Shown here in pieces: positions 17,607 through 26,159 of a DNA stretch of 64,000 bases. Position 1 is the stretch's first letter. Each line of letters opens with the position of its first letter. The stretch spans positions 124,001 through 188,000 of the forward strand of contig NZ_LT835159.1 in assembly GCF_900169715.1 (NCBI RefSeq), given 5' to 3'. Under the pieces are notes generated by a model that saw only the letters and a program-made list of their open reading frames with translations, searched no databases and was not told the origin of the DNA. The position numbers and the translations under genes were made by a program. Source of the stretch: Kocuria massiliensis (GTDB taxonomy: Bacteria > Actinomycetota > Actinomycetes > Actinomycetales > Micrococcaceae).

Positions 17607-17887
17607 GGTTTCCTCCTGGGTCGTGGTTCGTTGTTCTGACCCTATCAACATTCGTGATGTCCCGCTTATTCCCGGAGAAAAATACGTGAAGTGTAAAGTA
17701 ATTTCGACGTGGGATGGGTGTAATGTCCCGAGCCTGATGTGGCGCTACAAAGTTTATGTACTTTCGAGTTTTTCTTGGAAGAATGGGGCCTTAAGGACCC
17801 AAGCGCCGCGCGGAGGCGGCGTTGAGAAATGGGGCGGCGCCGAAATGCTGTGGGCGGCGATCTGCCCGCGATTGAAGCGAGGAAGAG

Positions 17888-18490
17888 ATGAGAGGACGCC
17901 GTCCCGGAAAATGTGACACCCGCGGGGAGATCCTGGCTCGGGCTCGAGAGCTGTTTCAAGAGCAGGGGTACGCCAAGACCTCGATGCGGTCAATTGCCCG
18001 TGCGTCAAACGTGGATCCGTCCCTGATGCACCATTATTTCTCCTGCAAGTCGGAGCTATTTTCCGAGTGTCTGCTGGGTAAACCCACGGACTTCGTCCCA
18101 GAGGAGATCGCCGACGAGGTTTTCCAGACGACGCCGGTGGGAGAGCTCGGGAACAAGCTGGTCCTCACGATGATCACGGCGTGGGAGAGCCCCGGGGTCA
18201 GCGCCGCGATCCGGGCCAATCTGATGTCGATTGGGGAGGATCGGCTCTTGGTCAGCCAGTTGCAGGCGGCCATTCGCGGAATCATTGGAGGGAGGCTCGC
18301 GGCGCGCATGGGCGACATCGACCACGTGAATCTGCGGGCGAGCCTGGTGATCTCTCAGATGGTGGGCTTGGCCATCGCTCGGTACGTGTTTGTCGAGGAG
18401 TCGGATTTGGCCCGAATGAAGCCGCAGGAAATCGCCGAGATTATGGGGCCGACAATCCAGCGTTACCTCGTGGGCGACGTGGGGGTCTGA
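17888..18490 (+). CDS. TetR-family regulator
   Basis: 200 aa. The helix-turn-helix at residues 10-60 contains YAKTSMRSIARASNVDPSLMHHYFSCKSELF. The ATG 17888 has GAAGCGAGGAAGAG upstream. It is divergent from the LLM/FMN-reductase pair across 281 bp and so may control it. The 3' end overlaps the convergent DCC-family gene by 28 bp. Ligand unknown. Confidence 0.88.
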   Translation: MRGRRPGKCDTRGEILARARELFQEQGYAKTSMRSIARASNVDPSLMHHYFSCKSELFSECLLGKPTDFVPEEIADEVFQTTPVGELGNKLVLTMITAWESPGVSAAIRANLMSIGEDRLLVSQLQAAIRGIIGGRLAARMGDIDHVNLRASLVISQMVGLAIARYVFVEESDLARMKPQEIAEIMGPTIQRYLVGDVGV

Positions 18491-18882
18491 CCTGCGGGGT
18501 TGACCGCACAGGAGCCTCCGCCGAAGCGCCAACGGTTGCGCGAGAACCACCGATACGCCAGCTGGGAAACGGCCGTAACGCCGGGCGCGAGAATAATGCG
18601 CGCCAGGAGTCGGTCCGCCCGATGATGCGATGCCGCGAGTCCAGCCGCAATGGCTCGATGGCCCCAGAGGTGCGCGGCGTCGGGAAGGGCTGTTCCCGGA
18701 GCAGGGGCTGGTCCGGCGGCGTAGAGGGCTTCTTCGGTGAAGCGCTCGACGTCGTCCTCTGAGAGTTCAGTAATTACCCGCGAAAAGGGGATGACCTCGA
18801 GGCGACCGCGCGTGCGTCGTGCGAGCAGGCGGGCCAGTGGAACGCATGGCCCGCAGTTGTCGTCGTACACGAATACCCTCAT
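18463..18882 (-). CDS. DCC-family (DUF393) thiol-disulfide oxidoreductase-like protein
   Basis: 139 aa. The N-terminus MRVFVYDDNCGPC is the hallmark of the DCC/DUF393 family, with the CxxC motif at Cys10 and Cys13 in a thioredoxin-like fold. A further Cys lies near the C-terminus (GGGSCAVNP). The redox substrate is unknown. Its end overlaps the convergent tetR gene by 28 bp, and the gene after it on the same strand is glutaminase, 42 bp away. Confidence 0.82.
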   Translation of the reverse strand: MRVFVYDDNCGPCVPLARLLARRTRGRLEVIPFSRVITELSEDDVERFTEEALYAAGPAPAPGTALPDAAHLWGHRAIAAGLAASHHRADRLLARIILAPGVTAVSQLAYRWFSRNRWRFGGGSCAVNPAGQTPTSPTR

Positions 18883-18924
18883 GACTTGAGGTTATCCCGC
18901 CCGTCAACGCCGGCGACTTCGAGG

Positions 18925-20178
18925 TTAGCCCCGGTCGGATTCTCGCTGGACCGGGTAGACGTTGCCGCCGAGGTTGGGATCGGGAAGGACGTCGTCGGGG
19001 TCGATGATTTCGACGCGGTGACCGTCAGCGATGAGACGGCGGAGGCCCTCCAAGAACATGCGGCGCGCCATCGCGTCGAGGCGGGTGACGCGGGAGAGGT
19101 CGAAGACCATGGTGCCCGAAGCGCACTCGAGGCCCGCCAAGCGGTGCATGATCGCCTCGGCACCCGAGAACTGAATGACACCCTGCATCCGCATGATGGT
19201 CTCGTGAGGCTCCTCGCTGACGGAGCGGATGACGTTCGAGCCGAAGATGCCGGCGTCGAGTAGGTGCAGGCCCATGTCCTGTGAGAGCTTATTGAAAACC
19301 CGGACGCCGCGGACGCTGTTTCCTTGGCGATCCAGGCGCGGAGACATGACACCGATGCCTACCTGGCCCGGCAAGACACCGAGAATACCGCCGGAGACGC
19401 CCGACTTGGCGGGAATGCCGACGTTGGAAAACCATGTCCCGGAGGCATCGTACATTCCGGCGGACACCATGACCGCGAGCACCTGGCGTGCGACCTCACG
19501 GCTCGCCACGTGCTCACCGGTAAACGGGTGCACGCCGCGATTCGCGAGGGTCGCGCCCATGACGGCGAGGTCGCGCACCGTGACCTTGATGGCGCATTGG
19601 GCGACGTAGCCGGCCACCGCTTGGTGCGCGTGCTCCTCGAAGACGCCCAAATTGCGGAGCATATGCGCCAAGGCGAAATTGCGATCTGCCGTCTCCAGCT
19701 CGGAGCGGAACACGGATTCGTCCATCTCGAGATGCCTGCCCGCGAGGCGCGAGAAAAACTCCACCGTCCGTTCGGCCCGTTCCTCGAGTGAGGAGCCCGG
19801 CTCCGCGAGCATGCTGTGGATCGTGATGGCGCCTGCGTTGATCAGGGGGTTCTTGGGGCGGTTGGTGCCCCTTTCCAGTGAGAGCTCGTTGAAGGCCTCG
19901 CCCGTGGGTTCGACGCCCACCTTGGCCGCCACGGCGTCGAGCCCGCGATCCGTCAGGGCGGCCGCGTAGGCGAACGGCTTGGAAATCGACTGGATGGTGA
20001 ACTCGCGCTCGTCGTCGCCCACGGAATAGGTGCGTCCCTCGATGGTGGTCATCGCGATGGCAAAGACATCCGGGCGGGCCTTGGCCAATTCCGGGATGTA
20101 GTCGGCGAGTTCGCCCCCATCCTGGCCTCGGGTTTCCTCAAGCAACTGCAGCATGTACTTGCGTACGGGAGACTCCAC
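18925..20178 (-). CDS. glsA: Glutaminase with C-terminal STAS domain
   Basis: 417 aa. Residues 1-300 are a serine-dependent beta-lactamase-like glutaminase converting glutamine to glutamate and ammonia. The catalytic SxxK is Ser64/Lys67 in TIQSISKPF, with NPLINAGAI and SAGMYDASG also conserved. Residues 310-417 form a STAS domain (VIQFSGAEAI ... TMVFDLSRVTRLDAMA). The serine that anti-sigma-antagonist STAS domains phosphorylate is Ala here (LDAMA). GTG 20178 is chosen as start because AGGAAGG precedes it, whereas the frame upstream to 20325 overlaps the MFS gene and has no conserved residues. The STAS domain is probably regulatory or oligomerising. Confidence 0.92.
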   Translation of the reverse strand: MESPVRKYMLQLLEETRGQDGGELADYIPELAKARPDVFAIAMTTIEGRTYSVGDDEREFTIQSISKPFAYAAALTDRGLDAVAAKVGVEPTGEAFNELSLERGTNRPKNPLINAGAITIHSMLAEPGSSLEERAERTVEFFSRLAGRHLEMDESVFRSELETADRNFALAHMLRNLGVFEEHAHQAVAGYVAQCAIKVTVRDLAVMGATLANRGVHPFTGEHVASREVARQVLAVMVSAGMYDASGTWFSNVGIPAKSGVSGGILGVLPGQVGIGVMSPRLDRQGNSVRGVRVFNKLSQDMGLHLLDAGIFGSNVIRSVSEEPHETIMRMQGVIQFSGAEAIMHRLAGLECASGTMVFDLSRVTRLDAMARRMFLEGLRRLIADGHRVEIIDPDDVLPDPNLGGNVYPVQRESDRG

Positions 20179-20278
20179 TGGGTCCTTCCTGGTGATCGGC
20201 GGTGACCACGATTGCGATTCGGTGCACGTCGAGCCTATGCGAAATGTGAGCCCGTGAGGGCATCCGCGATCACACGGT

Positions 20279-21802
20279 TTAGGACTCCGCCTTCCGCAGC
20301 GTCCGCAGGGACATTGCGGCCGCAAGGATCATGAGGACCACGCCGATTCCCGAGGTGAGCGCGACCCCCGAGTCGAAGGCCGAACGCGCCGACTCGAGGA
20401 GCTGTGCTCCGGCGTCGCCTCCCACGTGAGAGGCCACTTCCGTGGCACCCCCGAGGGTTTCTTGGGCGGCGGCTCGTGCGTCGTCGGGAATGCCCGCCGG
20501 AATGGTCAGGTGAGACGAGTAGGCGGCGTTGAGGATGGATCCCAGCACGGCCGTTCCGAGGACCGCTCCGGTTTCGTAGGCCGTCTCTGAGATGGCCGAC
20601 GCCGCCCCCGCCTTGTGCGCGGGTACCGCGGAGAGAATGACGTCGTTCGAAATGGTTTCCGCGGCACCGATACCCGCTCCGAGAATCACGAATGCGGTGA
20701 TCAGGCCGAGGTCCGAACCGGCCGGTCCGGCAATGGTCACGATGCCGAAACCGACGGCATTCAGCGCGAGACCGCCCGAAACCACCTGGGCCGGCGTGAA
20801 GCGGCGCACCACGGGAACCACGGCGAGGCCCGAAATGACCGTCGCCGCCAAGCCGGGAATCAGGACGATTCCGGCCTGAAGCGGGGTCTTGCCACTGATC
20901 AGCTGGAGGTGCTGAGAGATGAAATACAAGAAACCCACCAGCGAGAACACGCTCAGCAAGTTCGCCAAGACGGCCCCGGAGAACGCCGAGTTGGTGAAGA
21001 GCCGGACGTCCAGCATGGGGTCGGGCCGGCGCAACTGCCGACGAACGAACGCGAAGCCAGCGACCACCGCGACCACCAAGCCTACGACGACGTCGCCCCG
21101 GAGTCCGTCGCTCGCGAACGTCTTGATGCCGTAAACGAGCGGCGTCATGGTGGCCATGACGAGAACGATGCTAATGAGGTCGATGGGATTGGGTGAGGGA
21201 TCCTTGGACTCTGGAACCAGCATGGGGGCGAAAACCAAGAGGGGAATCAAGACGGGAACGGCCAGCAAGAAGACCGAGCCCCATGAGAAATGTTCGAGCA
21301 AGAATCCGCCCACAATGGGCCCGAGTGCGGCCCCGCCAGAGAAACCTGCGGCCCAGATGGCGATGGCTCGACGGCGTTCCTGCGGGTCCACGAAGATGTT
21401 GCGAATCAAGGAGAGCGTGGCCGGCATGAGCACCGATCCGAAGAGGCCCATGGCCGCACGGGCCGCGATGAGCCATTCGGCGGATGGGGCGAAGGCGGCC
21501 GCGAGGGAGATCACCGCAAACCCAGTACTCCCGATCAGAAGGATCCGGCGTCGGCCGATGCGATCCCCGAGGCTTCCCATGGGAACCAATAAGCCGGCGA
21601 GAACGAGGGAATAGATATCCACGATCCACAACAGCTGTGGCCCGGTGGGTTCGAGATCCCCGGAGATGGCCGGCAGGGCAAAGGAGAGGACGGTGTTATC
21701 GACGGCGATCAAGAGCACCGGAAGCATGAGGACGGCGAGGGCGGCCCAACGGCGGTCATGGTGCTGAGGGCGCTCACCCTTGCGTCGTAGTGACGGTGAC
21801 AT
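20279..21802 (-). CDS. MFS exporter, DHA2 (14-TMS) drug/proton antiporter
   Basis: 507 aa with about 14 hydrophobic segments. Motif A is present after helix 2 (GSLGDRIGRRRILLIG), and the DHA2-type motif in helix 1 (DNTVLSFALPAI) and antiporter motif C (GAALGPIVGGFL) are visible. The family includes LfrA, QacA and EmrB, which expel cationic drugs and dyes. A TetR gene diverges from it, with palindromic operators in between, the classic LfrR-LfrA layout. Confidence 0.9.
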   Translation of the reverse strand: MSPSLRRKGERPQHHDRRWAALAVLMLPVLLIAVDNTVLSFALPAISGDLEPTGPQLLWIVDIYSLVLAGLLVPMGSLGDRIGRRRILLIGSTGFAVISLAAAFAPSAEWLIAARAAMGLFGSVLMPATLSLIRNIFVDPQERRRAIAIWAAGFSGGAALGPIVGGFLLEHFSWGSVFLLAVPVLIPLLVFAPMLVPESKDPSPNPIDLISIVLVMATMTPLVYGIKTFASDGLRGDVVVGLVVAVVAGFAFVRRQLRRPDPMLDVRLFTNSAFSGAVLANLLSVFSLVGFLYFISQHLQLISGKTPLQAGIVLIPGLAATVISGLAVVPVVRRFTPAQVVSGGLALNAVGFGIVTIAGPAGSDLGLITAFVILGAGIGAAETISNDVILSAVPAHKAGAASAISETAYETGAVLGTAVLGSILNAAYSSHLTIPAGIPDDARAAAQETLGGATEVASHVGGDAGAQLLESARSAFDSGVALTSGIGVVLMILAAAMSLRTLRKAES

Positions 21803-21834
21803 GCTGCTCCTCTCCGAGAATGGGGTGACTTCTC

Positions 21835-21858
21835 ACGGTACTGTACCGTCTGGACGGT
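21835..21858. promoter_or_regulatory. Overlapping TetR operators between exporter and regulator
   Basis: Three alternating half-sites form two nested palindromes. ACGGTA-CTG-TACCGT lies at 21835-21849 and ACCGTC-TG-GACGGT at 21845-21858. They lie 33 bp before the exporter start and 29 bp before the tetR start, where a repressor would block both promoters. Confidence 0.65.
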
Positions 21859-21886
21859 TTACTTCCAAGGGGCTAGGGTCGAAATC

Positions 21887-22495
21887 ATGAGCGCAAAGAA
21901 CCGAATTGTGGACGCTTACGAATCCATCTTGATTACGGAGGGGGAACGCGCCGCCACCATGGATGCGGTGGCTGCACGGGCCGAGGTCTCCAAGGGTGGC
22001 CTGCTGTATCACTTCAAAGACAAAAACGCTCTGGCTGACGGCTTGATCGAACGACTATTGGAGTACGCGGCCGAAGATTGCGAGCTGATGCGTTCTTCGG
22101 GCGAAGGGGCTTCGAGGTATTACGTGCGCTCGTCGGCCTTTTACCTCAATGACGATTCCAGTCAGGGTGCTCCGATTGACCGCACCTTCATCGCCGTGTT
22201 GAGCCTGGGGCAGGAAGCGCAACCTAAAGCCCGTGAAGCCATGCGCCGCATTCACGCGGACTGGTACGAGATCATTCTGGAGGAGGTCGGAAATCCCGTG
22301 ACGGCCTCCGCCATTCTGCTGATGGGTGATGGTCTGTATTACAACGCCGCCATGGCAGGTGGTGGGGTCGATTCGGAGGGAATGCCGGTCGTAGACAGCC
22401 TGCGTGATTCGGCCCCCGGGTCCGCGTCGATCATGAGCCCGGATGGCTTGGAAGACCTGCTGGCCCTTGTGGACCGGATTAAGGGTGGCGCCTAG
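21887..22495 (+). CDS. TetR-family regulator of the DHA2 exporter
   Basis: 202 aa. The helix-turn-helix (residues 5-50) reads AATMDAVAARAEVSKGGLLYHFKDKNAL. Divergent from the MFS exporter with palindromes between them, it most likely represses the exporter and itself and releases DNA on binding an exported compound. The start ATG has AGGGGCTAGGG upstream. It overlaps the next convergent gene by 4 bp. Confidence 0.87.
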   Translation: MSAKNRIVDAYESILITEGERAATMDAVAARAEVSKGGLLYHFKDKNALADGLIERLLEYAAEDCELMRSSGEGASRYYVRSSAFYLNDDSSQGAPIDRTFIAVLSLGQEAQPKAREAMRRIHADWYEIILEEVGNPVTASAILLMGDGLYYNAAMAGGGVDSEGMPVVDSLRDSAPGSASIMSPDGLEDLLALVDRIKGGA

Positions 22496-23172
22496 GCGCC
22501 GTCGCCGGTGAGGCGCCGAATCAGCGATTCCGTGGTGCGTGTGAAGATCTCATTGCCCAATTCCTCTGGCAACGGACCGAGCTGTCCGAAGAGTTCCATG
22601 CTGATGGTGCCGATCAACGTTCCCCAAGCCTCGATGCCGAAGGCGATGTGACGGGGAGAGGCTTCGACGCCCATCTTTTCCACCTCGGGAACGACCCATG
22701 CAGTCAGCGCCTCGGAGGGTTGGCTTACGGGCGGGTTTCCCTCCGAGATGGTGGCGATTAGCATTCCGATGACTCGCGTTCCTGCGTTCGTGGTGCGCTC
22801 TTCCGGCGCCGCATAGCCGGGAACGGGTGAACCGTAGAGAAGCGCCCACTGTTCCCGGTGTCTCAGTGCCCAGTCCCGCATGGCGTGGGCAATGGATCGA
22901 AAGCGTGTGGCTGGTTCGGCCGAAGGGTTGAGGTTCTGGGTGACGGCGTCGCCGAGAGATTCGTAGGCATCGACCAATAGCGCCGTCAGTAGCTCCTCTT
23001 TGCTCGACACATACCGGTACACCGCCGAGGAGACGACGCCGATCGTGCGCGCGACTTCGCGCAAGGACAGGTTGGCGGCTCCGCGCGTTGCTAGCTGTTG
23101 GCGGCCGGCCTCGAGGATTGCCGCCTCCATATGTGCGCGACTCTCCGCGCGAGTGGGGCGTGAGGTGCTCAT
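22492..23172 (-). CDS. TetR-family regulator divergent from epimerase gene
   Basis: 226 aa. The helix-turn-helix (LSLREVARTIGVVSSAVYRYVSSKEELL, residues 35-62) is followed by a C-terminal domain of the TetR_C_13/WHG type (RHREQWALLYGSPVPGY). Divergent from the epimerase/dehydratase-like gene, with two copies of one palindrome in the shared promoter, so autoregulation and control of that gene are likely. Confidence 0.87.
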   Translation of the reverse strand: MSTSRPTRAESRAHMEAAILEAGRQQLATRGAANLSLREVARTIGVVSSAVYRYVSSKEELLTALLVDAYESLGDAVTQNLNPSAEPATRFRSIAHAMRDWALRHREQWALLYGSPVPGYAAPEERTTNAGTRVIGMLIATISEGNPPVSQPSEALTAWVVPEVEKMGVEASPRHIAFGIEAWGTLIGTISMELFGQLGPLPEELGNEIFTRTTESLIRRLTGDGA

Positions 23173-23213
23173 GAATTCAGTGTGCCACGGGCTCGACCCA
23201 CACCCTCAAAAAG

Positions 23214-23284
23214 AGAGCACCGCTCTTGAAATGCCTTCGAGTGAGAGCTAGGCTGAAAAGCGTCAACTAGAGAGCACTGCTCTC
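23214..23284. promoter_or_regulatory. Pair of identical TetR-type operators
   Basis: AGAGC-ACC-GCTCT at 23214-23226 and GAGAGC-ACT-GCTCTC at 23270-23284, centres 57 bp apart. One is near the tetR start and one is 15 bp upstream of the epimerase start. The shared GAGAGCAC core in both is strong evidence of one repressor. Confidence 0.72.
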
Positions 23285-23299
23285 GGAAAGTGGTGGGTC

Positions 23300-24262
23300 A
23301 TGAAATACCTCGTCACGGGTGCGGGTCAGATCGGCACCCAAATGGTGCGGAATTTAGTCGAAGCGGGCCACCAGGCGGTGGTCTTGCGGCGTAGCCAGAA
23401 GTCGGTGGAAGGGGCTGAGGTTCTGGTGGGGGATGTTTCGGACCGGCGCCTCCTGGCTCGGGCCATGCGGGAGGTGGCTGCGGTGTTTCACTGCGTTCAC
23501 GCGGCGTATGACGCCGATGCTTGGCGAAAGATGCTCCCAGACCAGGAGCGAGCCGTCATGGACTTGGCCGCCGATGCGAATATCCCGGTGATCTTTCCGG
23601 AATCCGTGTACGGATTTGGGGCGGGGGCTGAAGACCTGACGGAGGGCGATGCCTTGGCGCCGCGAAGCCCGATGGGCCAGGTGCGAGCGGAACTTCTCGC
23701 GGCCCGGCGCGAGCACGACGCGACCACGCTCAGCATCGTCGCCTCGGACCTGTGGGGGCCGACTGCGGAACCATCGACCTCGGTGGCGCATTTGGCGGTG
23801 ATGGTTCCGCGCCCGCGAGGTAGAGCCGGATACGCCATGGGAAACCCTCGTCTGCAACACACGTTGACCTATATCCCTGACTTGGCAACGTCCATGATCG
23901 CGGCCGCGGAAAACGCCGCGGAGCTGGCGCCCAAGGGAGATCTCATAGCGCACGCCCCGTCGATTACAGAGTGCAGCTTGGAAGAACTGAACCGTGTGGT
24001 GAGTGAGGAGGCGGGGGTGCGGCGTCGAACCATCCGCCCCGTGCCGGCGGGACTGCTTCGGGTCATGAGATGGATGCATCCGATGCTTCGAGAGTCATCG
24101 AACCAGTCCTATTTGTGGACGCGACCTGTGCTCATGAGGCCGGGAATACTGAGTGATCGGTATGGGCTGGAGGCGACGCCGCTACGCTCCGCCGTCCGAC
24201 ACATTTTGTCCGTCACGACCCCCCTGACGAGCGAAGCTGGCGGTAAGCTGACAACAAGGTGA
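23300..24262 (+). CDS. NAD-dependent epimerase/dehydratase-like protein (atypical SDR)
   Basis: 320 aa. An N-terminal Rossmann motif KYLVTGAGQIGTQMVRNL binds NAD(P). The usual YxxxK catalytic pair is not evident; SVYGFGAG stands in that region, as in atypical/extended SDRs that act as reductases or NmrA-like sensors. ATG 23300 follows GGAAAGTGG. Controlled by the divergent TetR through the two palindromes. Substrate unknown. Confidence 0.8.
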   Translation: MKYLVTGAGQIGTQMVRNLVEAGHQAVVLRRSQKSVEGAEVLVGDVSDRRLLARAMREVAAVFHCVHAAYDADAWRKMLPDQERAVMDLAADANIPVIFPESVYGFGAGAEDLTEGDALAPRSPMGQVRAELLAARREHDATTLSIVASDLWGPTAEPSTSVAHLAVMVPRPRGRAGYAMGNPRLQHTLTYIPDLATSMIAAAENAAELAPKGDLIAHAPSITECSLEELNRVVSEEAGVRRRTIRPVPAGLLRVMRWMHPMLRESSNQSYLWTRPVLMRPGILSDRYGLEATPLRSAVRHILSVTTPLTSEAGGKLTTR

Positions 24263-24298
24263 GCCATCACATCATCTCGCACTCCGGAGGATGCCCCC

Positions 24299-25102
24299 AT
24301 GAACCGTTCAGCGCAGAATAGGTCTCGTTCCCTGACCATTGCGGTCGTCACGCTCGCCGGCCTCGCGCTCGCCGGGTGCGGAGGATCTTCCGATGATTCG
24401 AAGGGGTCCTCGTCAGACTCGCCCTCGAGCAGCTCGAGCTCCTCGTCGCCGTCGTCGTCATCATCTTCGACGCCGTCGAACTCCCCCTCGAAAAAGCCCT
24501 CTGAGGGAACGGACAGCGCAACTCCTCAGCCGTCGTCCACTCCTTCAACCGACAGCTCCCCAAAGCCAGATCAAGGCCAACCCACGCCGACTCCAGAGAC
24601 CAGCACACCTCAGGCTGAACAGAATGCGCCCGCACCGGGTAGCCGGTCACAGCGAGGCAACCTTGTCAAAGGCATTGGCCAGCCCGCCGTCATCAACGGC
24701 GCGAGCGGTCAGCCCGCAGCGACCATGGTCCTCAACGGCATCCAAAACTCTCCCCAATGCACGGCCCCTTATGCGGGCCAGCCCGAGAACGGACGGTTCA
24801 TTAGCCTGAACATGGGCGTCTCCACGGGTAGCGCCGCCGACATGCAGAGCGTCCTGAACGACGACCGGTTCTACTTCTCCGAGGCGAACTGGAAGTTCAT
24901 CGGGGCCGACGGAAGCGTGATCGATCAACCCGCGACGGTCTCCACGTACAGTTGCATCCCGCCCAACCAAACCATCCCCCTGGGAATCGCTCCGGGCCAG
25001 AACCTTCAAGGTTCCGTGATCCTCGATATTCCACAGCAGGCAGGCACGCTCGTGTACACGGATCCGGTGATTCACGATGGCTGGGAATGGCAGGTCCAGT
25101 AG
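24299..25102 (+). CDS. Ser/Pro-rich secreted lipoprotein, function unknown
   Basis: 267 aa. A type II signal peptide with lipobox LALAGC (lipidated Cys27) is followed by a low-complexity Ser/Pro/Thr linker (about residues 30-115), and then a globular domain (118-267) that looks all-beta and has two cysteines (QCTAPY and YSCIPP). The C-terminal part recalls DUF4352-like immunoglobulin folds in Gram-positive lipoproteins, but I would not assign it. Located 36 bp after the epimerase gene, it may share its transcript. Confidence 0.8.
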   Translation: MNRSAQNRSRSLTIAVVTLAGLALAGCGGSSDDSKGSSSDSPSSSSSSSSPSSSSSSTPSNSPSKKPSEGTDSATPQPSSTPSTDSSPKPDQGQPTPTPETSTPQAEQNAPAPGSRSQRGNLVKGIGQPAVINGASGQPAATMVLNGIQNSPQCTAPYAGQPENGRFISLNMGVSTGSAADMQSVLNDDRFYFSEANWKFIGADGSVIDQPATVSTYSCIPPNQTIPLGIAPGQNLQGSVILDIPQQAGTLVYTDPVIHDGWEWQVQ

Positions 25103-25106
25103 TCGT

Positions 25107-26021
25107 TTAGGGTTCCGAAGGGACCTTCTGTGGTTCCGGCGTGGGCTCTAGGGCCCGCGCCGTTCCTTGTTGTCGGATGACCCATCCGAGGGTGATGATC
25201 CACGCGACGGCCAGCAGGATAAGCACGATGTTGGAGGCGCCTGCCGGCAGTGCGTCCTGCGCGGTATCGGTGCCCAAAAGGGTGCGCCCATTAGTCAGAA
25301 TGATGAGGCCGCCTGCACCGACGGCGAGAACACGCGGCGCCAGAAACCGGACGAGCCACGCCGCCACGGGGGCCGCGATGACGCCACCGACGAGCAGCGC
25401 GAGGACGAAGGGCAGATTGATGCCTTGATGGCCGAGGGCCAGGAGGAACCCCGCGGATGCCCCGAGGCTCACCACGAACTCCGAGGCATCGATGGAGCCG
25501 ATCACCTTCCGAGGCGAAATCTTTCCGGACGCCAGCAATGTCGGGGTGCCGACGGGCCCCCACCCGCCGCCTCCGATGGCGTCCATGAACCCGGCGAGCA
25601 TGGCCAACGGAACGAGGAAGAACCCCGGGACCCGGCCCCGAAAAGACGGCCGCACGGTGGGCGTTCGGAGAAAGCGCACCAGAACATAGACTCCCAGCAG
25701 GAGCAAGATCACCGACATGACCGGCTCGGCCCCTTCACCGGAAGCGGCCAAAACGTTGGCTCCCAGAAAGGCCGCGATTCCCCCGGGAACGGCCATAAAG
25801 GCCACAACCCGCCAGTCGATATTGCCGAAGCGCCAATGGGAAGCCCCGGAGGCCAAGGTGGTGCCGATTTCGGCGAGATGAACCGTGGCCGAAACCGAGG
25901 CTGGGGCAAGTCCGGCGGTGAGAAGGAGCGACGACGACGTCACTCCGTAGGCCATGCCCAGGGAGCCGTCGACGAGTTGTGCTGCCAGCCCAATGAGGCC
26001 GAGGATGATCAGGGTTTTCAC
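25107..26021 (-). CDS. TauE/SafE-family sulfite/anion exporter
   Basis: 304 aa membrane protein with about eight hydrophobic segments in two repeats. The family residues are seen at the start (AAQLVDGSLGMAYGVTSSSLLL) and in the middle (GFMDAIGGGGWGPVGTPTLL). The GTG 26021 with CGGGAGCGCC upstream gives the better start than 26063. Such permeases carry sulfite, sulfoacetate or other organic anions. No sulfur gene is adjacent, so the substrate is open. Confidence 0.85.
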   Translation of the reverse strand: MKTLIILGLIGLAAQLVDGSLGMAYGVTSSSLLLTAGLAPASVSATVHLAEIGTTLASGASHWRFGNIDWRVVAFMAVPGGIAAFLGANVLAASGEGAEPVMSVILLLLGVYVLVRFLRTPTVRPSFRGRVPGFFLVPLAMLAGFMDAIGGGGWGPVGTPTLLASGKISPRKVIGSIDASEFVVSLGASAGFLLALGHQGINLPFVLALLVGGVIAAPVAAWLVRFLAPRVLAVGAGGLIILTNGRTLLGTDTAQDALPAGASNIVLILLAVAWIITLGWVIRQQGTARALEPTPEPQKVPSEP

Positions 26022-26159
26022 GTGGCGCTCCCGATAGAGGTGTTGTGTAGTTTTGAACACCATAGGGAGGCGCGCACGCGGCGCTCAACGGTTGAGTAGA
26101 AGCGAGTAGCCCGGTGACCTCGCGTTTCGTCGCAGGGCGGTCATGACCGCGAGAGTGTC

